Assembly: GCA_037951105.1 (NCBI GenBank) | Contig: JBAMJV010001821.1 | Coordinates: 205,207 to 269,206, forward strand | DNA length: 64,000 bases | From: Echinarachnius parma | Lineage: Eukaryota > Echinodermata > Echinoidea > Clypeasteroida > Echinarachniidae | Direction: 5' to 3' | In this document: one piece after another, positions 44,949 to 53,999 of the stretch | How positions within the stretch are numbered: the first letter of the stretch is position 1 | Layout: every line of letters starts with the position of its first letter | Translations under genes and position numbers: made by a program | The notes under the pieces: generated by a model | Databases searched by the model: none | What the model was told of the DNA's origin: nothing | Seen by the model: only the letters and a program-made list of their open reading frames with translations

Positions 44949-45272
44949 ACATGGATAACAGGCCAAAATTACTTTAGTACAAGTACAACATCACAAGACT
45001 AAGTAATTTCTCTTTTTCATTTTGACTATTTGCAGGGCCTCAAAGAGGCGAAATCATCCGCGAGAAACGCATCAAAGGCTGAACCAAGCAATGCCACACA
45101 AAAGCAGGACAATTCCAGACAAAGAAGGTCAAAGGTCAAAGCTACGCTTGCAGACCAATCGGCTGAAGGATCATCTGAGCAGAACAAGAACGGGGTGCCT
45201 AGCAACAGTAAAGAGGAAGATGACGAAGAGGAAGATGACGAAGAGAAGGATGAAGAATCAGTGCCAAATTGA
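32114..45272 (+). CDS. SMN1: Survival of motor neuron protein
   Basis: Eight exons: 32114-32155, 33470-33544, 35210-35311, 35667-35870, 37851-38141, 39275-39331, 44353-44484 and 45036-45272 (379 aa). All junctions are GT-AG and phase 0. The N-terminal Gemin2-binding region is [20 protein letters not shown] (residues 19-38). A Lys-rich linker follows. The Tudor domain (74-125) has aromatic-cage residues W75, Y92, Y110, Y113 and N115 at the expected spacing. The Pro-rich region is 165-270. The YG-box [12 protein letters not shown] (289-300) drives oligomerisation. Known SMN builds Sm rings on spliceosomal snRNAs with the Gemins, in the cytoplasm and nuclear bodies. The 78-residue acidic tail after the YG-box is unusual. 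Human SMN is 294 aa. SMN1 is used as the family name; one copy is seen here. Confidence 0.97.
32672..32784. mobile_element. hAT-like hairpin MITE in SMN intron 1
   Basis: 113 bp, nearly all palindrome (GAAAACACAATGCATTG paired with CAATGCATTGTGTTTTC). The ends are CAGGCGCGCCGATTCC and GGAATCGGCGCCGGTG. Identical 8-bp flanks GGCACTCG at 32664-32671 and 32785-32792 support a hAT-type insertion. Confidence 0.9.
33470..33544 (+). CDS. SMN1: SMN exon 2 (Gemin2-binding)
   Basis: Acceptor TCAATTTCTAG, donor GTTTGC (weak). It reads [20 protein letters not shown], then ISSVK. Twenty-five codons, phase 0. Confidence 0.95.
33865..34440. mobile_element. GGGATAGTTGAG-family MITE in SMN intron 2
   Basis: The ends TTAAAAGGATAGTTGAG and CTCAACTATCCCTTTAG are inverse (right TTAA decayed to TTAG). 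Confidence 0.83.
34637..34938. mobile_element. GTTTCACAAAGATTC-family foldback MITE in SMN intron 2
   Basis: The left arm GGGATGTTTCACAAAGATTC and the right arm ATCTTTGTGAAACACCCCC are inverse. Related to 14278-14589. Confidence 0.83.
35210..35311 (+). CDS. SMN1: SMN exon 3 (basic linker)
   Basis: Acceptor TTATGTAACAG, donor GTAGGT. It reads [20 protein letters not shown], then [14 protein letters not shown]. The Lys/Arg-rich segment precedes the Tudor domain, as in other SMN proteins. Confidence 0.92.
35667..35870 (+). CDS. SMN1: SMN exon 4 (Tudor domain)
   Basis: Acceptor TTGCAACAG. It reads [20 protein letters not shown], then [20 protein letters not shown] and [14 protein letters not shown]. 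Cage residues W, Y, Y, Y and N are all present. The exon runs through a Ser-rich tail to donor GTTGGT. It has 68 codons, phase 0. Confidence 0.97.
36533..37838. mobile_element. GGGATAGTTGAG-family MITE, interrupted, in SMN intron 4
   Basis: Starts TTAAAGGGTTAGTTGAG and ends ACTATCCCTTTAA 12 bp before the acceptor AG of exon 5. It is split by a nested 780-bp element (36711-37490). Confidence 0.85.
36711..37490. mobile_element. Nested MITE with TTGGGCCATTCTT ends
   Basis: The ends AATTGGGCCATTCTTTG and CAAGAATGGCCCAATT are inverse. The interior holds four copies of GTCACACACGTGACC, near 37056, 37081, 37281 and 37461. It was inserted into the older TTAA element. Family not recognised. Confidence 0.82.
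37851..38141 (+). CDS. SMN1: SMN exon 5 (proline-rich)
   Basis: Acceptor TTTGATTTTCAG, donor GTAAGT. It starts [15 protein letters not shown] and continues with Pro/His-rich runs ([20 protein letters not shown]). Ninety-seven codons, phase 0. Pro-rich tracts in SMN bind profilin in vertebrates; the role here is inferred. Confidence 0.93.
38187..38888. mobile_element. 702-bp giant palindromic hAT-like element in SMN intron 5
   Basis: Starts GTGCTGTAACCGATCATCGG and ends with the inverse TCAGTTACAGCACTGC. The arms of about 330 bp share ACATATATCCATATTAATAA and GTAATCTTGTA(T/C)GGGTATGC blocks around a loop near 38540. The flanks AAATGGATA (38178-38186 and 38889-38897) are a direct repeat, fitting a hAT-type 8-9 bp duplication. 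An A-run of about 48 lies in the left arm. Confidence 0.87.
39275..39331 (+). CDS. SMN1: SMN exon 6 (short)
   Basis: Acceptor TTCTTCGACAG, donor GTAAGT. It reads [19 protein letters not shown]. Nineteen codons, phase 0, so it could be skipped in frame. Confidence 0.9.
39461..39790 (+). mobile_element. pearl-like element fragment
   Basis: TTGGCGGAGGCATTAT end, GTCC/GTAC microsatellite, and one core-repeat unit (CGATATCTCAAGAACCGG, then CACATGGCTCATTATATATG). The 3' hairpin end is missing. Confidence 0.75.
40049..41741. mobile_element. piggyBac-like TTAA MITE P4, with nested pearl-like element
   Basis: The ends TTAACCCTATATAGCCCGGG and CCCGGGCTATATAGGGTTAA are perfect inverses. G-run/CTAATTTGG/C-run and G-run/CCATTTTATC/C-run hairpins lie just inside. 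The pearl-like element at about 40465-41399 is inserted in its middle. Confidence 0.88.
40465..41399 (+). mobile_element. Helitron/pearl-like nonautonomous element, copy 2
   Basis: It begins ATGCCTCCGCCAACGAAG, then (GTCC)n at 40513-40557. Three to five core repeats of about 150 bp follow (GCGATATCTCAAGAAC, then GAGGTCAAAGGTCAAGGTC). The end ATTGCGCGCAAT hairpin, then CGAAGATCCATCTAG and T, matches copy 1. The 5' TC of a canonical Helitron is not evident. Confidence 0.7.
41750..41802 (+). repeat. Perfect 20-bp stem hairpin
   Basis: CTGGATGTAGCTATCTTTCC (41750-41769) and its exact reverse complement (41783-41802) are separated by a 13-nt loop. It lies 9 bp outside the P4 element in SMN intron 6. 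Confidence 0.85.
41906..42200 (+). repeat. Two tandem units of about 160 bp in SMN intron 6
   Basis: 41906-42035 and 42064-42197 repeat from TTAGTATAGTCTACTGTTAC to AACGGCAACAGTTCAAAGG with few differences. Confidence 0.85.
42252..42767 (-). pseudogene. Truncated Crypton/KIAA1958-like (tyrosine-recombinase-derived) ORF
   Basis: From an ATG at 42767 (context AAAATGGCGGCC) 171 codons are open: [20 protein letters not shown], then [20 protein letters not shown], a [30 protein letters not shown] segment, and [10 protein letters not shown] before a stop. This is the N-terminal DNA-binding/core-entry part of the DUF3504-type proteins related to Crypton transposases. Intact relatives continue with a CNRGREN-like catalytic Arg segment, which is absent, as are the downstream catalytic residues. 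It lies antisense in SMN intron 6, 5' of a hAT hairpin. It could instead be an exon of a spliced gene, but no good donor near the end was identified. Domestication is not shown. Confidence 0.7.
42821..42922. mobile_element. hAT-like hairpin MITE related to 32672-32784
   Basis: The ends CAGGGGCGTCGATC and GATCGACGCCTCTG. The inner arms GAAAACACAATGCA and CAATGCATTGTGTTTTC match the SMN intron 1 copy. No exact 8-bp flanking repeat is visible. Confidence 0.82.
43200..43556. repeat. Dispersed 350-bp repeat
   Basis: About 350 bp here (AAATCATTGTAAGATATGTC to GGAGTTAGACACTTTAC) is repeated at 54975-55325 with few changes, and a diverged relative is near 60510-60900. Probably a transposon; ends not determined. 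Confidence 0.78.
44353..44484 (+). CDS. SMN1: SMN exon 7 (YG-box)
   Basis: Acceptor CTTTCCTTACAG, donor GTTGGT. It reads [20 protein letters not shown], then [20 protein letters not shown] and GYYQ. The YG-box motif is complete. Forty-four codons, phase 0. Confidence 0.97.
44519..44706. mobile_element. hAT-like MITE with 8-bp target duplication in SMN intron 7
   Basis: The ends TAGGGCTGAGTC and GACTCAGCACTA. Identical flanks GTTCCCAT at 44511-44518 and 44707-44714. 188 bp including a poly-A run. Confidence 0.88.
44861..44946 (+). repeat. (GAT)n microsatellite
   Basis: About 28 perfect GAT units in SMN intron 7. The poly-His ORF on the other strand is a repeat artefact. Confidence 0.95.
45036..45272 (+). 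CDS. SMN1: SMN exon 8 (C-terminal acidic extension)
   Basis: Acceptor GACTATTTGCAG. It begins [20 protein letters not shown], which follows the YG-box directly. It ends in an acidic Glu/Asp run and ESVPN with TGA at 45270-45272. The stretch is polar, Lys/Ser-rich and then acidic, predicted disordered. Confidence 0.92.
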   Translation, partial: GLKEAKSSARNASKAEPSNATQKQDNSRQRRSKVKATLADQSAEGSSEQNKNGVPSNSKEEDDEEEDDEEKDEESVPN

Positions 45273-45310
45273 GCATGAACCAGAGACATTGACGATAAGA
45301 AGAACTGAAA

Positions 45311-45316
45311 AATAAA
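45311..45316 (+). terminator. Candidate SMN polyadenylation signal
   Basis: AATAAA lies 38 nt after the stop codon. A second one lies at 45726. Which is used cannot be told from sequence. Confidence 0.4.
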
Positions 45317-45370
45317 ATTCTGCACACGGCAAGGCAAAGAAATAACAGCAACAACAATGCTAACCTAGTA

Positions 45371-45553
45371 CAGTGGAACCTCGTTATAAAGAGGTCGGAT
45401 ATAACAAAACCCTCTTATAACAAGGTAATTTTGCTGTTCCCAGCTCTTTATATTTCTTTGTTTTTTTACCCTTAAGGCTTATATAATGAGAAACCTGATA
45501 AAACAAGGTACTTTTCAAGGTCCCAAGGACTTTGTTATAACGAGGTTCCGCTG
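45371..45553. mobile_element. pogo/Tigger-like MITE in SMN 3' flank
   Basis: The inverted ends CAGTGGAACCTCGTTATAA and TTATAACGAGGTTCCGCTG are flanked by TA. Confidence 0.85.
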
Positions 45554-46339
45554 TAATGATGATTCTGAATAAGAAACAGAATTATGATGATATAAATGTG
45601 AATCAAGAAACTTGAGGATATACAAAATAAGAACTGAAAATTTACAGCGCAAGGCAAAAAAACAAAACAATGCTTACCCAGCAATGATGTTGATACTAAA
45701 TAAGAAAAAGAATGCTTGTAATGTGAATAAAAATACTTGAGGAGAAGAAGAACTGAAAACTTACAGCGCAAGGCAACAACAAAAACAACAACGCATACCC
45801 AGCAATGATGTTGATACTAAATATAAGCAACAGAATGATAATAATGTGAAACAAGAGATTTGGAGATGAGAAGAACCCATGCTAGCGGGCCTTTGCTAAT
45901 TTTGATTCCCTGCATTATAGAGAATCGTGGAACTGCAAAGTCTGCAATATTCTTGCATTCTATCTACTGAGCTCTCACAGCCCTACCTGTATGTTGGTGA
46001 TTCATCGCTATTATTATTGTCATCTATTCTTTGTTCAGTTGATAGAGAGAAGTGATGTTGCTATTAAAGCAACATAGGACTAAAACATCAAATTGGGGGA
46101 AACTTGTTGTCATATGGACAGAGAGAAACGGAATTTGCCGGGTTTTTTTGTATTGTTTTTGTCAAGCAGAGCTCTCAAGAAAGAATGTTATGCTTGTTGC
46201 TCGTGGGCAGTTCTCTTCACCAGCTATTATTGTCATTTTCATTCACTTTTGATGCCAGAATACGTTCTATTTTCTAATTTGCAAACACCTTCCGTCAAAA
46301 TGCAAAGGTTGATTTTGCAAAAGAGTCATGGAATGCCCT

Positions 46340-47131
46340 TTAACACTATGTTTAATGGGCTATTTCAGACCAGGTTTTTACTGGGGGGGGGGGGGGGGGT
46401 CAATTTGACCCCCCCCCCCCCCCTGAGATCTCGAAGACCGATTGTCCGATTCGCGGAAAATTTTGCATGGAGGTACATTGAAGTATTAGCGACGCGTTCA
46501 TGTTTTCGTTTAAACGATCCAATGTTAAATATGCAAATTATGCGCATATTCATTACTGAAGTATGCTTATTTATGCAGAAATCCTCTTTTTGTCTGTAAA
46601 TCACTAAATATTGCTCAGAATATGCTAATTTTGTGCATGAATATTCTTTATGACTTAATTAACAGGTTTTCAACATTAAAAATTGCGACAGCCAAAATTT
46701 TCTTTATGTATTTCTTTGTTTTTGGAATTTCTTATGTATTTCTAGATGTTTTTTTAACTCATGTATATTATTGTTTTTTTTAATGGAATAAATTATTGAC
46801 CATTATCCAACCATTGTTAGCCCAAAATTAAATAATTGCAGTGATTAGAATGAAAAATAATGATTCTAGGAAAAAATCCATTTCCATAGGATTTGTACAC
46901 AAATCACAAAATTGAGCGATTTTTTGGCCGACATTTACTTACAAAAGGTCACATGACTTCGGAACTGTATAGCCGGTCGTCCCAAATCTGGTCTCAAAAG
47001 TTGCGCAAGACTTCAAAAAAAAAAGTCATGAAAGGAAAACTTGATATCTGCCGCGGTTCCGGAGTAGTCGCTAAATTATTACAGGGGGGGGGGTCATATT
47101 GACCCCCCCCCCCCAGTTAAGATAGGGTTAA
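46340..47131. mobile_element. piggyBac-like TTAA MITE with G/C-tract hairpins, P5
   Basis: The left end TTAACACTATG and GGGCTATTTCAGACC match the inverse of P3's right end. The right end is CAGTTAAGATAGGGTTAA. A G-run/TCAATTTGA/C-run hairpin lies at the left and G-run/TCATATTGA/C-run at the right. Confidence 0.85.
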
Positions 47132-47695
47132 AGGGGAATTCCACCCCAGAAATGTGATGTTTGCTATAAAATGAAGTGAATATGAAGAATCATGGTCGAA
47201 AATCTGAGCCAAAACGGTAGAGCAATAAAAAAGTTATGACAGGATGAACTTTGCTCCGATTTTAAGTATCGTTCGCAATTGCTATCGATCGTGACGTCAC
47301 TTGCGAGCTGCAGCCATTTTGACTTCTACATGGAAATTTTAAAAAATTTAAATTTTCTTAATAACAAAGCAAATTTATGAGCTTACAAATTCCAAAGAGG
47401 TTGGCCCATCGATATTCTTCTATGAATTCGTGAAAACAAGCAGAGAAAATTTAATTTTTAGCAACGAAAATGAGAAATAAGTGTATTTTCATGTAATAAA
47501 GCCATGGCGAGTTGCTCGTCAATGATGTTGCATATGGCGGCAATTTTGAAACGATCGCTCATTACTACATGATGTTCAAATAGGTATAACTCCCGTGTTT
47601 CTTGTCCGATTTTGATCAATTTTTCACCAATTATGCCTCTTATTCTGCTTAATCAAATAACGAATGGTTTTATCAGGCCCGGAATACCCCTTTAA
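47128..47695. mobile_element. TTAA-flanked MITE with AGGGGAATTCC ends
   Basis: Starts TTAAAGGGGAATTCCACCC, sharing the TTAA with P5, and ends CCGGAATACCCCTTTAA. The interior is not recognised. Confidence 0.78.
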
Positions 47696-48601
47696 TAGGT
47701 TTTTAATTTGTTCACTCATGCACTACGGGTACCTGATGTACCATGTATCGACTCTATAGGAAAATTTTTTTTTTTTTTAAGCAATTGGTTTAGAACCTAA
47801 TGATAATCACATAATTATGAATAAGAAGTTGTCTAGCTTTCTTGTATGATTTATAATTGTTTTGTCAGTGTGTATTCATTACTATCTGATCTATGTTTCA
47901 GGTAACAAGAATATTCAACAGTTAAAGCGAACAAACACTGGGATAATATCCTCCAAATTGCCATAAAGGCCCCAGACAATTTATTTAAAAGAAAAAAACA
48001 TCTCAAGGAGTTCAATATGTACATGTACAACAGATGTCAGAGTGCTACATGTATGATTCATTTCTCTGCAGGCATGCAAGCTTGAACATTAGATGTTTCC
48101 ATAATTTTCCCTGGTGTTTTCATCAGTCATTTATTCAGAACTGAATCTGATTTGTCGTTTTAAGTTTCAAGTTTTATTTATCTTTCTTTCATAACACACA
48201 TTACAAATATGACATGAATATAACAAATTTACAAAATATGGCGTTACGATAGAAAGATGAGGTGACCTTGGTTGAAAGCAAAGCTTGTGGAATTAAGGTC
48301 CCTCATGTGTAGCTTATGAGTATGTCCTGAATGAACAAACTCGTCAGATAAGAATACTGCATGAGTGGTCACTCAGTAGGCTATCCTATGATACTTATTC
48401 CACTGATGGGAATGACAGCTACACTAATCTGTCAGTCTACAGGGAACAGAGTAATATGATCCTGATTGTCTAACTTTTTGCTGTATTTCAAATGTATGAA
48501 TAAATTGTTTCATGCATACGCAAATACTTCATGTTTCTGTTTGATTTTGATTTGAGTAGAAGTGAGCAACAGGCTAAGTCACCCTTATGGGGGTATTCTT
48601 T

Positions 48602-49114
48602 TTAACCCTAACCAGGCCGGACGTTTCGCGTAATAATTGTGTTAATTGTGTTAATTTCTGGCTAAAAATGGTTGGATAATGGTCTATAGTTTATTCCATT
48701 GAAAAAAACAATACAAAAAATAAGTCGAAAAACAAAGAAATACATAAGAAAGTCTAAAAACAAAGAAATACATAAGGAACATTTTGGCTGTCACAATATT
48801 TAATGTTGAAAACCTGTAAATTAAGTCATAAAGAATATTCATGCACAAAATTAGCATATTCTGAGCAATATTTAGTGATTTACAGACAAAACGGGGATTT
48901 CTGCATAAATTTGCATAATTAATTGATGTTAATTAGAAATTGAATATTTAAAAAAAAATAACAATGCGATCTTGTAGATTATGTCGCAATCTATCTGTGT
49001 GCCAAATTTTGTGGCAGCCGCACGTTCGTCTGCCGATATCTCAGGGGAGGGGGAGCACCCCCCCCCCTTTCCAGCCAGAGCGTAGCTAAAATAACCCGGC
49101 CTGATTAGGGTTGA
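48602..49114. mobile_element. piggyBac-like TTAA MITE, P6
   Basis: The ends TTAACCCTAACCAGGCCGG and CCGGCCTGATTAGGGTTGA are inverse apart from one gap; right TTAA mutated to TTGA. Inner GGGGGAGCACCCCCCCCCC-type tract at the right only. The interior is inverted relative to P2 and P5. Confidence 0.8.
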
Positions 49115-49154
49115 AGTGACTTTTCCATTTGTAATCAATTAATGATAATGAAAT

Positions 49155-49801
49155 TACCGTAAAACTCCATGTATAAGACGCACTTTTTTTCTGTCAGAAA
49201 AGTTTTTTTTTTTTGGACACCCTATAGTCATGTTGAATGTGTATTTAACACATGGTTTAGGGCATGACAAGAGCTTGCTGTCAGTTGCAGCATTCAGCAA
49301 TATATACCTTTTTCTCACACAAAAAAATATTGGTTACAGATGTAAAAATTGCAAGTTTATTGAGCAGTAATACTGCTGCTAATGAATATTCATACATTCG
49401 TGAGCAGCAGTACTAATTAAATATGCAAATTTCTAACCAGTGGTTATACATTTTGCTCATAATTCAAAATAGTTGTTAGTAAATTTAGGAAATTGCATTA
49501 TATTTAGTGAGTATTGGTGTTACTGCTCAATAAATGTGCAATTTGTGTACTAAAACCACTATTTTTAGGTGAGAAAAAGATGTTGATGAATGCTACATTC
49601 AACATTAAGCTATTGTCATGCCCTAGACCAGTGGTATAAGCATTCCAACATCACTTCAGGGTCTTTAAAAAAACTACAGGGTGTCCAATAAAAAAATTAA
49701 AATAATAAAATAAAATAAAAAACAATTTCATTTTTTTTTGCTGTGAAAGTTGGGGGTGCGTTTTATACACAAGTGCGTCTTATACACGGAGTTTTACGGT
49801 A
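49155..49801. mobile_element. Foldback MITE with TACCGTAAAACTCC ends
   Basis: The ends TACCGTAAAACTCCATGTAT and ATACACGGAGTTTTACGGTA are inverse, continuing through AAGACGCAC, GGACACCCT and GGGCATGAC blocks. It starts and ends with TA. A half copy is at 30018. Confidence 0.87.
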
Positions 49802-50241
49802 TGTGATAAATGACACATTTGATAATTAAAAAAAATTAATCTTCAATTGTGACCTATATTGCCCAAGAATATATTCACTGTTACATGTATTTTTTGTAAA
49901 ATAAAGTATCTTAAACATTCATGAAAAAAAGCAAAAACGTTGACCATTTTTGTTTTCTTTTATTGGAACAAATATACAGAATACAGAACTCATTACCATG
50001 CACATCGCATCTATATGCCTCCAATCATGTTGTAGCTGCAGGGATGAAGGATTTAAAATCTCAGCTTACATACACTCTTCATTGGGAAAATCCCTGATGT
50101 TTTATTCAATATCGTTCAATCTTTTGAAAAGGAAAACCACCTGTGTCATGTTTTTGTGTTATATAACTCAAACAAAGTGGATCTTTTCAGCATCCCAGGG
50201 AGTTTTGATTTGCGATCCTCTGTTTTGTTTTTCACCTCGCA

Positions 50242-50776
50242 TTAAAGGGGTAGTACAGTTTTGGTAAGGCTGAGCTTTAGTAACCAAAACCTGCACAATA
50301 ACATTACAAACCAATAGTTATAACTTCACCATGCTCGAAAGGTATAGAAAATTACAAACGACCAAGTAAAAAGCCTGTTATCATTCAAACAGAGCCAATA
50401 CAATACAGGCGCTTTCTAAAAAAGCATTGGTTTCCACCATTTTTCATACAAAATTATGCATGTGATATTTTGTTGAAATAATAATTAAATAGAGATATTA
50501 TCAACAACTAAAAACCTATTCAGCTTTTTTTCAAAGTAGTCTTCAAGCATTTAAAAAAATTTGTCTAAAAAGTCAAAATATCCCCTGGTGAAGAATTTTT
50601 TAATACAAATATGTTTATGGATTTTTCAGCCGTTTCTGAACCGATTTTGATCAAATAAAGTTTATTCTGTCATTAAAATTGTATGTTCTTTCAAATTTGA
50701 CAGTCAGTTTTTCATTATCTCACAAAAAAAAATTTGTGAAGTGCCCCCCTATACCAACACTCAACTATCCCTTTAA
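50242..50776. mobile_element. GGGATAGTTGAG-family MITE, copy in 3' desert
   Basis: Starts TTAAAGGGGTAGTACAG and ends CTCAACTATCCCTTTAA. The inner CAGCCGTTTCTGAACCGATT is shared with other copies. Confidence 0.82.
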
Positions 50777-50868
50777 TGCCGTCAGCCAGGTCATTGTGTT
50801 GCAGAACCGGAAGATTTCTAATCTCAGCTTACATAAATTTGTTTGGGATATTCCAGGATTTCAATTAT

Positions 50869-51055
50869 CAGGGGCGGATCTAGCTTTTTGCTAAGGGGGG
50901 GGGGGGGGGGTTGACCCAATGACGATGCGGATACTGTGTGGGTCTGGACACATGATGGCGTTTTTCTATGCACATCACATTTTCACTTGGCAGCCCAAGG
51001 GTGGGGGGGGGGGGGGGGGGTTTAAACCCCCTAACCCCCCGTAGATCCGCCACTG
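50869..51055. mobile_element. hAT-like MITE with GGGGCGGATC ends
   Basis: The ends CAGGGGCGGATCTAG and GTAGATCCGCCACTG with inner G- and C-runs. It lies in a diverged tandem repeat; a sister unit near 51160 (CGATTTCAATTATTATATG) looks like the empty site. Confidence 0.83.
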
Positions 51056-51877
51056 ATTATATATACTGAAATATCCATGAGGCAAAACAAATAAATCATC
51101 CGATTTACTTTTGCTTTTTAAATCATCTTAGCTAACATAAACTTGTTTTGATATTCCACGATTTCAATTATTATATGATTGAATATCCATCAGAAAAAAG
51201 AAGAAAAAAAAAATTTCTTTTTAAATTCTTTTCTTTTCTTTTCAAACAAAGTGAATCTGACTAGTGTGCCAGAGAGTTTTAAATTGTTGATCTTTTGTAT
51301 TGTAGTTCATGTCAAATATATGCCTCTGGTCATTTTTTACCAGTATACTAGGACATTCTGCAATAAATGATCTTTTTTCCTCGTATATTGTCACGTCACA
51401 GATATGCCTCTTGTGGTATGAATGTGAGATTCCCTAAATCTCAATGACATGAATTTTGGACATTCCTAGGTTTCTAATATAAACTATAATATTTTATTTA
51501 ATATCATTCTTTTGAATAGAAAATCACATGTTTTATCATTCCTTTGTCTTGTATTTCACGCTACATTGATGCCTCCAGGCATTTCCTGGCAGCGTGGATA
51601 TGGTTTCTAATCCATCTTTGCCTTTACAGTACCCTGTGTGCGGAAAGTACCGGAATTCAGATATAAGTATTTCATTGAATATCCTCCTTTGGGAAAATAT
51701 ATAATTACTAGGTTAAACCATCTTTGGGTTGAATTCACACCAAAGACCAACATACCAGAACATTATAATCCGTTCGTGATCTTGTTTCCATCCCATCTGG
51801 AGTATGCATCCGTCAACTTTGCAACAGAAGATCATGATTTCTAATCTTAGTAATTTTTATAGTCGACGAGTCATGAG

Positions 51878-52310
51878 TTAAAGGGGACCACCAGGCAAAG
51901 AACAACACATACTTATGTGTTTTGGTACCGTTTTGCGATATCAAATAGATGTAGGCCTACCCAACATTTTGCAAAGGGTTGTGTAATTCATAAACAATGC
52001 AATTAATTACCACCACTTACGGAACCATTATTGTTTCATGGTTCCGTACGCGCCAAACATTTGCGAGTGCGCCAATTCTATTCACGCGTAAGTTTGGAGA
52101 CAATAGAATCCCGGACGATTCGTTTGCTCTGAACAAAGGTAGTCTTTGTACATTCAGACCCATGAACGCATGCTTTAGAATGGTGATGCGTTTTCCTATT
52201 AAATATTTTTTTCTGGAAACATATTTTTCTGAACTTGTTGATGGGATGGACTACTAAAATGTTACCTTTCATTTATAAGAATATTATTTTTGTGTGGTGG
52301 GACCCTTTAA
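51878..52310. mobile_element. GGGGACCACCAGGC-family MITE
   Basis: Starts TTAAAGGGGACCACCAGGC and ends GTGGTGGGACCCTTTAA. It is the best-preserved copy, 433 bp, with both TTAA present. Confidence 0.85.
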
Positions 52311-52663
52311 TGCCCTTTATTTTATCAAATGTGATGAAACTTACTAGATTATAGAATGTTGATATCCCCTTATTTCTTTGTCATATATATATTCAGTTCC
52401 ATTGCTGCTCACTGGAGGTCGCCATGTTGTGACCCTGAATGCAGACTCAACAAAAGCGGGTAACGTAACCACCTGGCATAGCAGCGGAGGCAACACCAGC
52501 GGTTACATAACCAGCATTTGACGAGTCCCAGTGACGTAGCTACCGGGGGCACAAGGGGGGAGGGGGATGTGCCACCAATAATGGGACAAAAAACAATAAC
52601 ACACGTAAGGGGAGAATCTCAACATAATTTAGAAATACATATATGGGTTTGCCCCCCCCCCCC

Positions 52664-53056
<393 letters not shown>

Positions 53057-53542
53057 ATAAGTCCGACCAGACTTCATGACTGTTTGGTATGCATACAACA
53101 TGTCATTGGAAAATGTACACGGATTTTAAAGACAGAGTTAACTTTTTTTGGGCTCAAAATCCCTTCAGAAAGCAGCTGAAATATTCATAAATATATCCGA
53201 TCGAAATAGAAATTAAGTTTGACCAGAACTTTAAATTTCCCAATCTCGGCTCACATACAGCTTGTAGGGGAGAGTCGCGGGTAAACACGTACATTATTAA
53301 CTTGTCCTTGAAGAAGAAACACAAATCATATCGTCAATATTATATTATCCGAAGATCGCCAACGGAGGCACACGTATTACATGTATTTTCAATTCTAAGT
53401 TATCATATTTGGGGAAGCTCAGATGTATCATCTTGTATTTGCCGGGTTTTGCATTTCTATTCCATTTGTAATTCGATTATATCGAAGGAAACAAAAACAA
53501 TATCCTAGCAATGATTTTAAAATACGGGCACAGGGAGAGGTA

Positions 53543-53993
53543 TTAAAGGCATATATGCGTGGGTTATTAGACGCGTGGATCCATCTTGCGCACTTTTACG
53601 CACGGTACGTAATCCCCATTGGCTCAGTTATAAGTAGCGAACGCAAACTGTCCCACTTCCGAATACCCGAGTCAAAAATGCATTAAAAATAGTCGCGTTC
53701 GGAATGTTTGTACTAGTCGAATGGAGATGCATCAGAGATGTTTACGAGCGAAAATATCACGTAACACGCTTAACCGCAACCGACTTCAAAGTGCCGCCGT
53801 TTGATGCCTAGGTGACAGCGTGAGAAATTTGTTTGCTGCATGCAATTTCATAAGAAGGCCTTTGTTCAGATATTTCGAAGCACCTCTCTTCGATCGATCC
53901 AACACATATCGTGAGTTTACCTCGAGAGATTACGGTGGAGTCGAGTTGGAATTTGCTGACTACCCTTTAAAACCCACGCATACATGCCTTTAA
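53543..53993. mobile_element. TTAA-flanked MITE with AAGGCATATATGCGTGGG ends
   Basis: The ends TTAAAGGCATATATGCGTGG and CCACGCATACATGCCTTTAA are inverse; 451 bp. Small ORFs here look spurious. Confidence 0.83.
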
Positions 53994-53999
53994 ATTCAT

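Larger units (their letters stand above)
45290..45875 (+). repeat. Tandem repeats of about 125 bp in SMN 3' UTR region
   Basis: A unit containing AAGAACTGAAAA, ACAGCGCAAGGCAA and CAGCAATGATGTTGATACT recurs at about 45290, 45562, 45686 and 45811. A pogo-like MITE sits between the first two. Potential AATAAA signals are at 45311 and 45726. Confidence 0.85.
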
